Below are positions 35,500 to 47,934 of a stretch of DNA of 64,000 nucleotides, piece after piece. The DNA is from Lingula anatina (lineage: Eukaryota; Brachiopoda; Lingulata; Lingulida; Lingulidae): the NCBI RefSeq assembly GCF_001039355.2, contig NW_019775693.1, positions 80,341 to 144,340 on the forward strand, read 5' to 3'. How positions within the stretch are numbered: position 1 is the first letter of the stretch; each line of letters opens with the position of its first letter. Under the pieces are notes generated by a model. The model was not told the DNA's origin. It searched no databases and was given only the letters and a program-made list of their open reading frames with translations. The position numbers and the translations under genes are program-made.

Positions 35500-38400
35500 A
35501 CCTCTTTGATATTCAATAATGACCATGGCCTACAGGAGTAAGGTTGGGAGCTGTTGAATTAGACCGGCCAGTAATAGAGGGAAGTTATTTGACGTAGGGG
35601 TTCTACAATTATGCAGCAAATGGATGGGAAAATATACACACTCTCTCGCCAAATAACCGGTGCTATTCAAGAGCCCAGTCTGAGAAAATTATAACGGGAA
35701 ATTCGTGTTTATCTCCCTTAGCCTCTACGTTTTTCTTGTCAAAACAAAAATGTTGTTTCAGCCATGAGAAAACTTGCGTCTGTGTGTGCTGATATAGCGT
35801 ATAATAATTAGTTATTCCAAACTCTTTTCGAGGGCAAAGTTGGTGAAAGCAGCTTTTCTTTCTAAGGACCTTTTAAGTGGACGCGTACAATACGGAGTAT
35901 TTCTTTAGTGAGGGTTAATATGTAAACAGGTATAATTGCTGGGTTGTATTTTCCTTTCATCTTACAGCAATTACGTTCTCTAGGGCGGCTGCTAAGCACA
36001 CGTGTTGTTATTGTATAGTAAAAGCCTTTTGATCCACATCAGGTGTGCACATACTATTTGACAAGGTCCTGAGAATTACCTATTGTTACCTGACATAGAT
36101 GGAAGAAAAAGTAAGCCTTGCTTCCTTATGTGTTTACGACAAGAACTATGTTGTGAAATTACACCTGTAAATTGATGCGAAATATCTCTGTATAGGTGTG
36201 CTTTTCATTAAGCCCGGGAAGTCTCGGGGACTGGGAGACGTGTTACTAATGCCTGAAAAAGATACAGGCGTTAGAAAGGCCTACAAGTTGTTTAAACAAT
36301 CTTTGGTTGTTTTACCCCTCCTAATACAGGTTCAATCCAATTTCTCCCGTCGTCAATAGAAACTAGGCTACGCAAGCAGTGGAAAACAAGATTTAATAGA
36401 TCTCGTTCCTTGATTGATAAGCCTTGTACGATTTTTGAGCGTCATAAATTCCCATTGTTTGTTGATACAATGTCATTTGTTATCTAAATTAAATTTTACA
36501 GCGCCTTGTGTCGATTAATGACTAGGCACAGACACACAGTGCACTGTGTTTGACTTTGCCAGTGTCCCTGTCCGTGTCCTAGTTAGTGCGATCCATCATT
36601 AGATTCCCGGTCCGTGTCTCTGTCTCTTCAGAGATGCTCACATGCAAATATCATTAATAATCGTTCAGTGGCGTTCGGCTGTCACCGTACGTAAGTTGTA
36701 AGGGGTACCGGAGATCCCTTACACGCATTAAGATCAAGGTGCATCTAGATAAAGACACCATGTGCATGGCAGGCGAACAATCTATCACATGAAATAGTGT
36801 CAAACTTGGGGTCTTGATTAACACTGGGTGTTATCATTTGTGAACGTTAGGATAGTAACGCGAGACCGTCCCGTGGCCCACAAATACTTCAGAACCCAAG
36901 ACCCTGTTAAATTTGTTACAATGTGACCTTATTCATTTTCTGATAGCCACACGGGCCTTTGAAGTATGTCCGACGATAATTGAGTTTTGTCGGCAGAATT
37001 TTTTGTCCAACAAGGTACAAAATTTTGCTTGACTTTTATAAGCAAAGCCACAGTAACCCAATGGAAAAATTCAATTTTGGGGAAGATGCTTCACCCCCCC
37101 CCCCTTTGCAGTGTTTTACCATTTACAAATCGCGTGCCATTGCGTGTGATAGTTTTACTAATTGCATTTTCGCGGTTTCTCGGTGCGTTCGACATGTTCT
37201 TGACCCTAGGAACTACGCGAAAAAGAAAAAAATGAGGAATCTGTTTGTTACATATGTAGATATACGGCCATAACAATTCGCTTGTCGCAAATCAACGGTG
37301 TCACGATATACTTGCATACTAACGAGAATAAGAACATCCCACACAGGTATGCCGTCGCTGATAATCATACGTTAGACTTTCTCTCTAGACGTGCACTGAA
37401 ATAATATCTTGGTCAGGGATCGCAAGGTTACAGAGCAGCATTTATTTTTGCCCACCCAAGAAGAACAGAGTGAAATTTCGCCCAAAACTTGTGTTTGATG
37501 CTTTATTATTTCAACGCTTTCGTTATTTTCTATATTCAAGATATTTTAAGAAGACAATAAAATATATGACAGGTGCAAATGAATCTCGACTCGCTTTGAA
37601 CAGTGAAATGATTTCGCTCCCACGTGCGGCATAGCTACCACTGTGAAGAACTTTCTCGTAAGTCAGAGTCCTGGCATAAAAACTATTAAGCTTTCTTCTT
37701 ATCGATCTGCGACCTAGCGGTTTGTTTTTATGAGCGTGTGGTGATGACAGTTATTGGCAGGTCTATTGTTTTCATTCATAACATTATTGGTGTTATGATT
37801 CATGTTATTCCGGGTTGAAAAATGGTACATTAGGTCTGGCATTATAATGCTGACTGAAACTGACGTGGAATTATCATTAACCGAACTGCCAAGAAAAATT
37901 TATAGACGAACGCCAGAATAGAGTAAAGAAACACCTGGCCTGGCAGATTTCTTTTTTTAAGGCTGTATATCACGTGTGTTCCCACAACAGACAACACAGA
38001 GGTTTCTCGTAACCATCATACAGAAATCTTTATTGAATTGTCACCACTGTTTTAACGACATTGATTAAAAAAATGAAAAGAGCAACAATGAAATTTAAAA
38101 CTCGCATGATAAAGGCACGTTGAAAAAACTTTTCTTTTAGAATCGGCAATCGCAGATTCATAGATCTATGAGTACATGGATATATCCCAACAATTTGTCA
38201 TGTTTGAATTGTACGCAATCTGTCATATAGTGTGCACTGCATCTGTTCTTCTCGTTTTTCTCACAACGAAAGTTCAGATGCTGTCTGCATGCATGGCACA
38301 TTCCCGCCACAAGGTCAGGTGTTGTCAAATATTGACAAATTACGCAGACGACACGCTGAATGAGAGTTGGCATCCACAGAGCCATCTTTAAATTAGAGAC

Positions 38401-41400
38401 GAAGAAAAGAATTTAGAATAGAGAGGTGATTATGAGCTCCTTTGTTGTTGCAATATTGTAGCTCGAAGCGGTAGAAACGAGTTGGGTTTGGAGATGTGCA
38501 CTCTTGCACAACGCGGCCATTGATAGGAAACTAACCATATCTTCTGCTTGAGGCCAAAATTGAGTAAGATCTTAAGCTGCACGAGCTGTCAAATTTTAGA
38601 AGGGTATTAATGTAAATTAACTTTACATAGCGCAGGTCATTCGGCACATCTAGCTACCTGATTTCTTCTATTTTTGTCCAGATAAGATGGCAAGCTGTCG
38701 TGCTTTAAACGAGTATATGAACAAGGAAAGGTTTCCTTTTCCTCTCTTATTAAAATCGGCCAGAGCTGAGCCCTTCCTGGTGATTATGACTGAAAAGTTC
38801 GCCGAAAATGATTACAAATTGATATATATAAGAATTAAGCAGTCGCTCGAACAACAAAACTACCAAGTTAAGGATTGCTTTGAAAAAGCGAATTCTGTTC
38901 GAATCCAATAAGCTCAAATGAGATTTAAACATCTAACATACCAGTTAACAAATCGGCTTTCACGGCTCCTTATCAGTGACATTTTCAAAGCTAGAATAAA
39001 AAGTACTTCAAACTCGTAGTAAATAAGATGTTAAATCACAGAGCGCCTGACATGACAACAAAGCAGTTCTTAAACGCCGGTTTTTTCTTTTCATATGGAT
39101 ACCGGTCTTCTATTGTGAACCCATCTCGCCGCGTGGAGGTGCAACTTGGATACAGTGCAGTGCTATAAAAAATGACTAATTTTCTAAAGATTAATTTGTA
39201 AGGATAATACAATGCGTCTCACTTCTTACACAAAACAAGTTGTAAAAATGTGATCAATAAATCACTCCAACTATCAGGGGAACGCGGCATTACCTGTTAC
39301 ATAGATACTGAAAGGTATGAAGGCGAGGGGATGGGATATACACGCTGGACGTCGATATTTCCCTTCCCAGAACAAGTACATTCCGTCTCAATGAGCATTT
39401 TAAGTGTCGTAAAATATAAGTAGACGCTAATTTTTAGTCGGGGTGGGGTGGATGGGATATTAAAACATCTCAGACACAGTTTCGTTAAATACTGCCAAAA
39501 CCATTATCTTGCAAGATGGTATTTATGATAAAAACGCCCTTCCAATAGATTACGGACCGAAATGATAACTAATTTCAGTCTAGTGACGTAAGTTTACTTT
39601 CTCCCTGGCTAATGGAATTGATAATGGCTCTATCTTCTGAAATACGCAGGCCTGTTTAGCGTCCGCCCAGACAGTGGTATATTGCCGAGGCACTCTCGTG
39701 TTTACACAAGCAGCTGATCACAAATTGATCCCTCGGGACGAATTAATTGGTCAACTGAACACAGCAGGGGTTTTCATTTGCTTGCCTGCACATACTGCTC
39801 TCGCTAGTGGGCTCGTCTTGACAGTAGACAGACAGATGGTGCGATGTCAGCGGGCGCTGCTGCTGTCATGGATTAAAGACAATATTCAAATATTATATTT
39901 TGTGACATTCATTGATTTTTTTAAACTCATCTTCTCCCAGCACGTTTGTAACACAGCATAATTAAAAAAAATTAATAGGAGTTTCAAAGTTATTTGTGTA
40001 TTTTTTCTTTTTTTTTCTTTTTTTTGCCACGCCATGACTTTTCTTTCAATATAAATAGAGGGGATTGAAATGTTTAATCTATCCTTTCATTTCATTCTCC
40101 ACTTTAACTTTTTTATATATATATTTTTCCTTAGTTGTATAAGACGTCTTTTAACGCGAAGCATTTTAACACCATTAACTCCAAACTTTACCAGCTTGTC
40201 AATGTATACTGTTACCAAACATTCTCATTTGATGACATACACAGTCTCTGGCACATTCTGCTGATTGTTGAGGCACGATTTTCTCATTTTACGCCTTGTA
40301 ACGTGCAACACTTCCCGAGAGACCGAATAATGTGAATATAGTTTTTAACTGGTAGGAGGAGATGACAGCAAAGGACGAAATAACTAATATTCACCAGTCG
40401 TGGGAGCATGCTTAGGGAAGTTACTGGTACCTATAACTTTAAGGAATTTTTTCAGAATTTAATTTGCTTTCGATCGTTAGAACAATTGAAGCGGTGCATT
40501 TATCAGTAACGTCTTTGAAATAAAAACCCTAACAGTATGAATGGGATAAGGTTACAAATAGACTGTCTGGACAATAGAGCGTTAAACGTCAGTTAATGGT
40601 GTTTTGAAATATTCAACGATTTGTATCCCAGACCAAATCAGGTTAAAATCTACCGAACCCGTATACATGTAAAAACACAATCATAATTACACATGGTGGC
40701 AGCAATTGAGACCGCAAAATGGGCGCTAATTATCAATTACTGGGGTGATTATTGTTAATAAGAGAAGCTATAGGTATGGGGTAAATGTGCTTAGAAGAGG
40801 GGTAATTTGTAAACTAGACATAATGCGGAGAGTACAGTGGAAAATAACGTTTTGTGTTTTTCCTTCAGACCATGCTCGACTTGTGTTGTAGTATTAATTG
40901 GCTCTATGGGGAGAAACGGCACCTGAAAAACCCCCGCCGTTGTTGAAGGGGGGAATACTAAAAGCTCTTTCATACTTGATAAGCAATTTCTCCTCCGAGT
41001 GGAAAAGTATGGTCCAATGTTTGTTCACCCTCACTCCTCATTTAGCGCTGCATTTGCACACAGAAAGCTAAGCAAACTACTTAGGCTTTTCGTCACTGGT
41101 ACTCGATCGGGTTGCCAAACAAAAGTTTTAATCACTTCCCCGCCAATCTGTTTGCTCGGTCATTTTCCTTTCAAAACAAAGGTCGTGGAAGATTGGAAGG
41201 GGGTGCTTACAGCGCGCAGTAGTTTACCTGAACCAATGAAAGGAATCCCATTGAAAAAAGAAAGAAAGAAAGAAAGAAAAGAAAAGAAAAGAAAAGAATT
41301 TTCGTTAATACCGTTACGATATCGTGGGATGGGAGAAAAAACGACATTTGTAAATGGATGTTTTATGAAAGCCGTGCAACGTTTTTGTTGGTCGTTTGAC

Positions 41401-42900
41401 CGAATTCGATAGCTTGTTAGCAGAGTGACACTACCAAATTGTATAGACTACCGGTATGACTGGACTTGGCAAGTGTTTACTTCATGCTAATGTATTTATT
41501 GTGGGTTGGTAGCGACTATTTACGTTCTAATTAGCGTTATCTAAATACAGAAATCGGTGTTGCCCACTTTTTTTCTACTTTTCACTGTAGGTCTATTATC
41601 CTTTAGTAAACTTTGAAGATTGGGCTAAATAATGACTTTCTTCAATTAATAAATAGAGCTGTTTTATTTCTACTTTTTTATGAATTATACCGGACTTTAT
41701 TCAGAGTCTTGGTCTTTAAACTGAGATGTTATAGCCTACAAGTAGGCCTAAAAGGCCCATAATGTTCGCTAAATGCATAAAGACAGATGTATCTATAATG
41801 TGTAATCCATACATTTAATTTTTTTTTCTCATTTTTTAAAAAAAATTTCTTGCCCCCGCGTAACTTATAAGTAGCCTACGGAATGCAACCAACAGCAAAA
41901 GTGACCAACGCTTCATTTCTCCAGGCGGACTTCGCACCATTAGACTGTGAAATTCAAATCTTAAAAGCAAGCACTCGTGTCTCCACCAAGTACAAAGTTC
42001 CATCCTTAAGGTAGCACTTTGATTATGGATTTGGGTGAAAGACATAAGTTGTACAATGGTTTCAGGTTTCCTATCCCATGAATTTAATTGTTTGCTAAGT
42101 GCACTGAAGAGCACTGTCCGGGTTTCGGGTTTCAATACCTGCCTGTGTCCACACTGTTTACACATTGGCAGTCTCGACGGAGATGATCTTAATCGGATCC
42201 ACTTATTACGCAATAGATCGGTAATAGTTATTGTATATCATTAAGTTTTTTTTCTTATAAAGGTAGACTAGTTAATATCTATTGATCTTTTTTTTAAGGC
42301 AGCTGAGGCGAAGACTCACAAGAAACGCACAGTGCTAAGTTGGCTATTAGGGGCCTACATGTAGACTATGTGTTGCCTAGGCTCATGTATTGGAATGATA
42401 ATTAAGTATTGTCATTTGTTTAACCTAAAGCCCATAGAAATTATGATTTTTTTCCTAACACTGCATTATTCGTATTGTCGGAGCCTCGGCCTTATCTCTT
42501 GAGTTTGGGACCATTTTCGGCATTAGCCTACTAAATAATTACAAAATTTATTAAAGGAAATGAAAATAAACGACTTCCCTAAAACAACCTAAAAAGCACC
42601 TTTTCCGGCAATACATACAGGTATATATATTTTTGTCTTGGTAGGGTCATCCCACAAAAAAAATCACGTCTACCCTTTTCAGTTTGTGTAGGCTGGATAA
42701 GCCCATTATTTTCGCCCATATATTTCGTTTTATATTAATGGAAAGAAATCAACGGTTATAAAATTAATAAAAATAGTAACGTTAAAACTTCACAAAATAT
42801 ATGCGTTACTAACATGACTTGAATATTCACTTTTTTGAGGAATTACTGAGCAGCAACTTTCTTTCGAAATTGCAAAGCTCGGTTCAGAAGACCGGACGTT
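35500..42900. other. Intergenic region between FZD4 and TMEM135
   Basis: About 7.4 kb with no supported gene. It contains a GAAA run (41253-41298) and scattered short open frames without signatures; the 125-codon frame at 41836-42213 (minus) has no recognisable domain. Because the flanking gene pair is conserved, regulatory DNA is expected here, but no individual element can be named from this one sequence. Confidence 0.65.
41253..41298. repeat. (GAAA)/(GAAAA) microsatellite
   Basis: A purine-only run of tetramers passing into pentamers. Confidence 0.93.
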
Positions 42901-42913
42901 AACACAATATCCA

Positions 42914-42947
42914 CGCATGCGCAAGAGGTCAGTTATTCCAAGATGGC
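42914..42947 (+). promoter_or_regulatory. TMEM135 core promoter: NRF1-like and YY1-like sites at the start codon
   Basis: CGCATGCGCA (42914-42923) matches the NRF1 palindrome. AAGATGGC (42940-42947) matches the YY1 consensus and contains the start codon itself, as in many housekeeping TATA-less genes with very short leaders. NRF1 and YY1 drive nuclear genes for mitochondrial and metabolic proteins, which fits TMEM135. Motif match is seen; use is inferred. Confidence 0.5.
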
Positions 42948-43083
42948 CACCTGGAGCAAAACTTTGAACTGTTCATGTTATGAACTAGGTCATACTTGGA
43001 CGCCTTATTGTACTCAAGCGTTTAAAGATGTGTGCACTCGTGGTTTTTTATATTCATTTAAAATTTATGGACCACTTTATCTG
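42943..43083 (+). CDS. TMEM135: TMEM135, exon 1
   Basis: First coding exon, 47 residues, ending in phase 0 at CTG|GTAAGT. The N-terminus MATWSKTLNCSCYELGHTW aligns residue for residue with vertebrate TMEM135 (MAALSK...CYE.GHTW), and the exon ends at the conserved YGPLYL. TMEM135 is a multi-pass protein of peroxisomes and mitochondria. It is implicated in mitochondrial dynamics, lipid and cholesterol handling and ageing phenotypes in mouse and worm; it has homology to Tim17-family membrane segments. The gene runs off the right edge. Exons recognised here are 1 to 8, with a ninth possible, covering roughly the N-terminal half. All junctions found by translation keep the frame. Confidence 0.93.
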
Positions 43084-44205
43084 GTAAGTTTTATGTGGGC
43101 AGAAAAACAGAATGCACTCTCGGATTCAGTGTCGCTAGATTCTGTGGTCTGGGCCGGTGAAATAACCTACTTGCACTTTTACTCCTAATAGAATATTAGA
43201 GGCTGAGCTCCAACTCCATAGATTGTTGGTCACCTGTTTCTTAGTCATATATTTCATCGAAAAAATATGACACTCTCCGTTTGTCAATTAAGAGCTGTCT
43301 CAAAGTTCAATCAACATCATTCAGAGGGTGTGTCACTGTGTGATGTGGGTTTGTGACATTTGAAAAACTTCCTCTGATGACACTTTGGAACAAGAAACAC
43401 TCTCAAGTGTTGGTCAGGTGTAAGAAAACCAAGGAACATACATAGAAAATCAAAAGTGAAACAAATTTTGTAGTTATGAAGCATCAAAAATGTTTTTTTT
43501 TTGTCAGTAAAATGACTTTTTCCCCTGTTAAAGCATAATTGTTTTTTTCAGTGTGTCCATGCATAAACCATGAAAAGTAACCTTTCAGACAATTTCATTT
43601 ATGTGAAAATGGTAAAATTTACCAACTTAAGGATTTTATTTGAGAACTTGCTAGTTTGTCACATTGTAAAGTATAGGTGTACTGTATCATGTCATGATAC
43701 ATGTGTGATGATCAAGGTGTTCAATGCTTGCTGGGTTGGACTGAGATAATGTCTGTCTTCAAGGGATAAGTGTTATATGTTTGACAATATTTTGTTTTGT
43801 ACTTAAGTGACAAACAAGCGGTTTTTGTCCTTACTTGTTTCTGCATTGGAATATAAACTGAAGATTATATCTAGACAAATAGTCTGTCTTGAGTTGTCTG
43901 TGATTTAAGGCAAAAAGTATTTATTATCAGTCACATAGTGAGAATATATTAATTCAGAGAGGCAAATGCTATCAGTCCATATATTGTTTAGTTGCCAGAA
44001 CATTTCACAACAGATATTTATTCATGCTACTTGTAATAAAAGTCTACACAACTAAAATAACTTTCATTTGTTATAGTGATGCTTTGCAAATGATGCTTTT
44101 GCAGTTAGAGGGTAGTGTTTGTCAATTTTCTAAGCAACTCAACATTGTGCAAAGTCTGTGATTATGGTGCCACAACCATGCCTTGCATTCCATTCAATCT
44201 AATGA

Positions 44206-44499
44206 TCATAAAGTACAAAATGCAAATGGTCCATCAGCTCTTCTAGCCAGTATCACATAGATGAATCCAATCACAAGAAACGCCACAGCACCAATTGCTG
44301 TCCATTCTGTGCTAGAGCCGTACAGTCCCCATACAATTGCTGTGGCACTCATCCCCAGTAGTATGAACCCTATAGCCATACAGAAGGCTGAGGCCAGGCT
44401 GTTGTACCATGGCTTCTTATAGCTGTGAATCTTATTGGATTCTTTGATAAGAGTGATGTGTTCCAGTGCTTCTTCTTTGCTATTTTTACCCATCTCCAT
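44206..44499 (-). CDS. Small two-helix membrane protein ORF, antisense in TMEM135 intron 1
   Basis: 97 residues: a charged N-terminus (about 1-30, Lys/Glu-rich), membrane helix 1 at about 35-58, a short polar loop with Ser-Thr-Glu-Trp, helix 2 at about 66-85, then RRADGPFAF and a short tail. An in-frame TGA lies two codons before the ATG (44503-44505), so the start is fixed. AATAAA on this strand at 44017-44022 would end a short transcript. I do not recognise the family. The helix-loop-helix layout with IGAVAFLVIGF distantly recalls the DUF872/TMEM230-TMEM134 group, but the key residues are not convincing. The regular hydrophobicity and clean boundaries favour a real gene, perhaps an intronless retrocopy. 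No splice sites are needed to read it. Confidence 0.6.
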   Translation of the reverse strand: MEMGKNSKEEALEHITLIKESNKIHSYKKPWYNSLASAFCMAIGFILLGMSATAIVWGLYGSSTEWTAIGAVAFLVIGFIYVILARRADGPFAFCTL

Positions 44500-45239
44500 A
44501 TTTCATTCTTCTTCTTCTTCCAAGGATTATGTACCTCCCAGAAATATTTACCTGTTGTCCTCCAATGTTATTTAGAAAATTTTCATGTGTAAAAAACTGT
44601 CACACCATTGTTCACAGGCGGTGTTGTTAAGTTAGGACTATGAAGGTTGTGTTTCTTATCACTTGTTGTTTTTTTGTGACAGTCCTGTCATCTTCTGTAT
44701 GGTTTGTTTGTGATCAGCTTACTTGCTCATTGGCAACCATTCAGTCTTACAGATAAAGAAGGCTGTTTGACCACCAGAAGAGGTTTTGCTTCACTACACA
44801 ACTGACACTCAACCTGAAATAAAACATAAATACTGTATATGTGCAGTTTTTTAAAGACTATATAGCTGATCACATGTGTGATGTTTCTGTAAGATGTCGG
44901 TGCTTTCTTTACGGTATTGGGAATGTACTGCTATTATTAAGAATAACATTGAAAGACAATGCATGTGCGTGTGTCATGTTATAAGGGCAGTGCTGAGAAA
45001 AATGGCACTGCATATTATGTATGCAATCTTGCAAAATTCAGCAACCTGTATGTCTGATCAATAAATCATCAAGGCAAGCAAATATGATTGATTTATGATA
45101 AAAACCTGCCAACAATATATTGACAATCACCTGAATTAATGGACAACGTCATTTGAAAATGCAGTTTCCAACTTAATGATTCAATTTATCAATATACTGG
45201 TTTTCCTGAACACGTCAACTTCTAGAATATTATAAACTA

Positions 45240-45478
45240 ACTAGAAAAGCACTCCGAGAGCGCAGACCTCCGCCAAGGCAGCAATTTTTTATTATTATTT
45301 ATTATTGATTGATTATTGATCCGGTCCACCAAAAACTAATCACTTCTAAGTTAACCCATTTCCCACCTATCCTGAAAATTTCATCAAAATCGGTCCATAA
45401 CTTTTTGAGTTATGTTGATGACAAACAAACTGACAGACAGATGGGTGAAAACATAACCTCCTTGGCGGAAGTAATAAT
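45240..45478. mobile_element. Dispersed repeat with CCGCCAAGG inverted ends
   Basis: The left end carries GACCTCCGCCAAGGCAG and the right end CCTCCTTGGCGGAAG, so CCGCCAAGG is inverted at the two ends. The interior (CCTGAAAATTTCATCAAAAT, CCATAACTTTTTGAGTTAT, then an ACAAACAAACTGACAGACAG run) is a sequence I recognise as recurring in many marine invertebrate genomes. It is non-coding. Only one copy is in the window, and the family name is not known to me. Confidence 0.7.
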
Positions 45479-45804
45479 ATCCTGAAAATATATTCCTAAA
45501 CAATAAATACATTCTTCAGGAAAGTTATGTAAGTTGTAACAGCTTCTCAGCCACATACTTAAATATGTTGCTTGTTGAAGAAGTTATATTACCTGTTAAC
45601 TTGGAATGGTCTTGCAGTATTTGTGTTATTTGTGGTCCAGTGCACCTCTCTGACTTACTGTCATGTGCTGTGTGTCTTGTGACAAATTCTGCTGATTTAT
45701 AGTCAATATGTGTATGACATGTCCGTAATATGATATGACTGCAGGGTGTGTTTTAAGAAATTTAGAGGGAATTTTTATTTATTTATTTTTTATTAACTTT
45801 TTAG

Positions 45805-45932
45805 GTGGCAGCAATTCTCAGAAGAAAGAACAAAGAATATTTCTTAAAGAAACTGCTTCCTGAAATCTTACAATCTACGCTCTTCTTAGGAACTAATGCT
45901 GTGCTTTTCATGGGTGGTTTTTGTCTATGGAG
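45805..45932 (+). CDS. TMEM135: TMEM135, exon 2
   Basis: 128 nt, phase 0 in and phase 2 out, between TTTTTAG and AG|GTGAG. It encodes VAAILRRKNKEYFLKKLLP and the following hydrophobic segment ending GGFCLWR. This aligns with human IAAILRKRK...KLLPEILQS...FC.LR and includes the first strongly hydrophobic stretch. Confidence 0.93.
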
Positions 45933-47308
45933 GTGAGTTTTTAAAGATTCAGTGGTTGGTTTGAAAACAGTTGTTTCATGTATATATATCATGAAATGTA
46001 TTTATCTGCTGTTGCCTATTCATTATTAGATTAACATTTCTTCAGCACCATTTCCTGTACTAACTTGAATGCTAAGTCTTTTCTGACCTTTTACTGTGTA
46101 AAGGGAAAACGACTCTTTATATGAGATTCAAAATTCCACAATATATACATTGTAAACAACACATATAATATATAATAAATTCCATTTTACCACTAAAACG
46201 GCAGTTGTCACAATTATTCTGAAATCTGTGCTTGCCATCAGATGACGTGGACCTTCATATATGGCTATCATCTTATGTTCTCAAAAACCACACATTTTTA
46301 TTTATAAAATTAAGCGACTAACCTTGAATGTGGGAACAGATTCATTAACCATTGGAAAATTGTCGTTTACTCCAGGAAATTCCATTTTATGGCAATTTTA
46401 TGGCAATTTTTCCACCAAAATGAAGAGTTGTCAACCCTTTAAGTTTCAGTTTTTCACAATAATAAGATATAACTGATTACAAAAACAGGATATTAAGATA
46501 GGTTTTAACTATTAAATATAGAATAATTGGGATTTGAAAGGTTTTAACTATTAAATATAGAATAATTGGGATTTGAAGTTGTTTTAAAGATTTTTTCAGG
46601 TAGAAACTTTGAAAGATTACTCAATTTTGATATATACAATTATGAACACGTGATGAAAAAATTCTGGTACATTGTGTTCTTTAATGTATTTTTGTGTTTA
46701 ATGGCTTTTTGTGTTACACAATTATTTCTTATCAGTTACTAATCTTTTAGTGTAAGGTTTTCCTTTTTGCATATGTATTCATAAATCGCATCATAGTTTC
46801 ATCAGAAGCATGCCTATTTATGTCATTCTCTAAAGTGGATTATTTTCATGACATCTCATTTTTATTTAGAAAAAAAAAGAATTAAAAAAAAGTTGCAAGG
46901 GGAAGGGCATTGTTGAAGTTCATTCCCCTAGCAAATTTGAAGTAAGTCTCTTGGGAATAAATTTATTGAATAATGTCTCTAAGTATGATATATCTCCATG
47001 TATTAATTTGCTAATGGCAAATGGCATTTATAGTATGAAAAATGATGCAGTTATCCTATTATATTTCCATCAATATTTTTCATAGTGAAGAAAACTCTTG
47101 ACATTAAATTGATAAAGTTTGATATAATAATTGTCACCAAGTTTGGATAAATGCTAATAAAATGCACCTTTTCTTGACTCTGTTTAACAGGCTGAATGAT
47201 GTAATGACAATAATTATAAAAAAAAAAAAAAAAACATTCAAAGAATTTTTTCTTATTCCACCCAAATAACACTTTGCACCAAATAACACCATGGCATGTT
47301 TCTTGCAG
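45933..47308 (+). other. TMEM135 intron 2
   Basis: A 1.4-kb phase-2 intron, AT-rich, with a 2 x 39-bp tandem duplication (46501-46578) and an A run near 47219. No gene is seen. Confidence 0.9.
46501..46578. repeat. Tandem duplication, two 39-bp units
   Basis: Two identical units beginning GGTTTTAACTATTAAATATA, at 46501 and 46540. Confidence 0.95.
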
Positions 47309-47398
47309 GAGAATTGTAGGGTTTTACTTTTTCTTCAATGTTTTTCCCTGTGCAATGCCTGCGCCAGCATTAGCATTGCTGGTGGAGAGAAAGGACAG
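47309..47398 (+). CDS. TMEM135: TMEM135, exon 3a (first of two alternative 90-nt exons)
   Basis: 90 nt between CTTGCAG and GACAG|GTAAGG, phase 2 at both ends. With the split codons it reads RRIVGFYFFFNVF, then PCAMPAPALALLVERKDR. It aligns with the human segment RKILGKFYSW...VAILIERKSR that follows FC.LR. It is followed 446 bp later by exon 3b of identical length and phase that covers the same part of the protein. The E-R-K-x-R end is shared by both and by human. Inclusion of only one gives the human length to within one residue. Confidence 0.88.
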
Positions 47399-47844
47399 GT
47401 AAGGTGTTACGTTGTATCATGTAGGACAGTAGTGATGAAGGTGATGTGTATGAAGGTGCTTACAGTCCCCTGGCCCTGTCTGCCCCTTTAGAACCTTTCT
47501 TCCCAGCTTGTTAACCTTTTGAAATGCTGATCTAAGCAAACAGATTGACAAAAAGACCATGACATTTTTTTTTTTAGATTCTTTTAGAACGGAAACTTAA
47601 AAGGATTCATCTGTTGAAGGTTTTCGTACACAATATCTCCATCACAAGTCTGTTTTGATATCTATTTTTTTTATGTGATTCTTTAGTGATATTTGATGTG
47701 CTCGCTCCATTTGCAGCAGAACAAGGCATAGATCCAAGAGAAGACCTGCTTCAAGCTCTCTCTTTTGAGACACCCACGTATGGATTAGTAGTTGTGATTT
47801 CTTCTCTCAGTCTCAAATCCCCTTATATTCTTTTGATTTAACAG

Positions 47845-47934
47845 GAAGGCTCTGGGCCGTTTCTATATCATAAGTAGTTCTCTACCTGCACTTTGTGCCT
47901 GCATTGTCGCCATCAATCTCGAGAGGAAAAGCAG
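47845..47934 (+). CDS. TMEM135: TMEM135, exon 3b (second of two alternative 90-nt exons)
   Basis: 90 nt between TTTAACAG and AGCAG|GTAGGC, phase 2 at both ends. It reads RKALGRFYIISSS, then LPALCACIVAINLERKSR. The RK.LG.FY start and the LERKSR end are nearer to human TMEM135 than those of exon 3a, so this may be the ancestral version. Including both exons keeps the frame but inserts 30 extra, mostly hydrophobic residues. Skipping both removes a membrane segment. Confidence 0.88.

Larger units (their letters stand above)
43084..45804 (+). other. TMEM135 intron 1
   Basis: A 2.7-kb phase-0 intron. It holds an antisense small ORF (44206-44499) and a dispersed repeat (45240-45478). Confidence 0.9.

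Noticed and set aside
38890-38915. GTTCGAATCC, resembling a tRNA T-loop/B box
   Set aside because: No A box, acceptor stem or anticodon arm can be built around it.
41836-42213. 125-codon minus-strand frame with a CxxC-like motif
   Set aside because: One isolated Cys pair, no zinc-finger spacing, no splice context.
47705-47790. Acceptor-like TTTGCAG followed by an open stretch between TMEM135 exons 3a and 3b
   Set aside because: No TMEM135 similarity, and no donor in the right phase; the exon 3b acceptor at 47844 fits instead.
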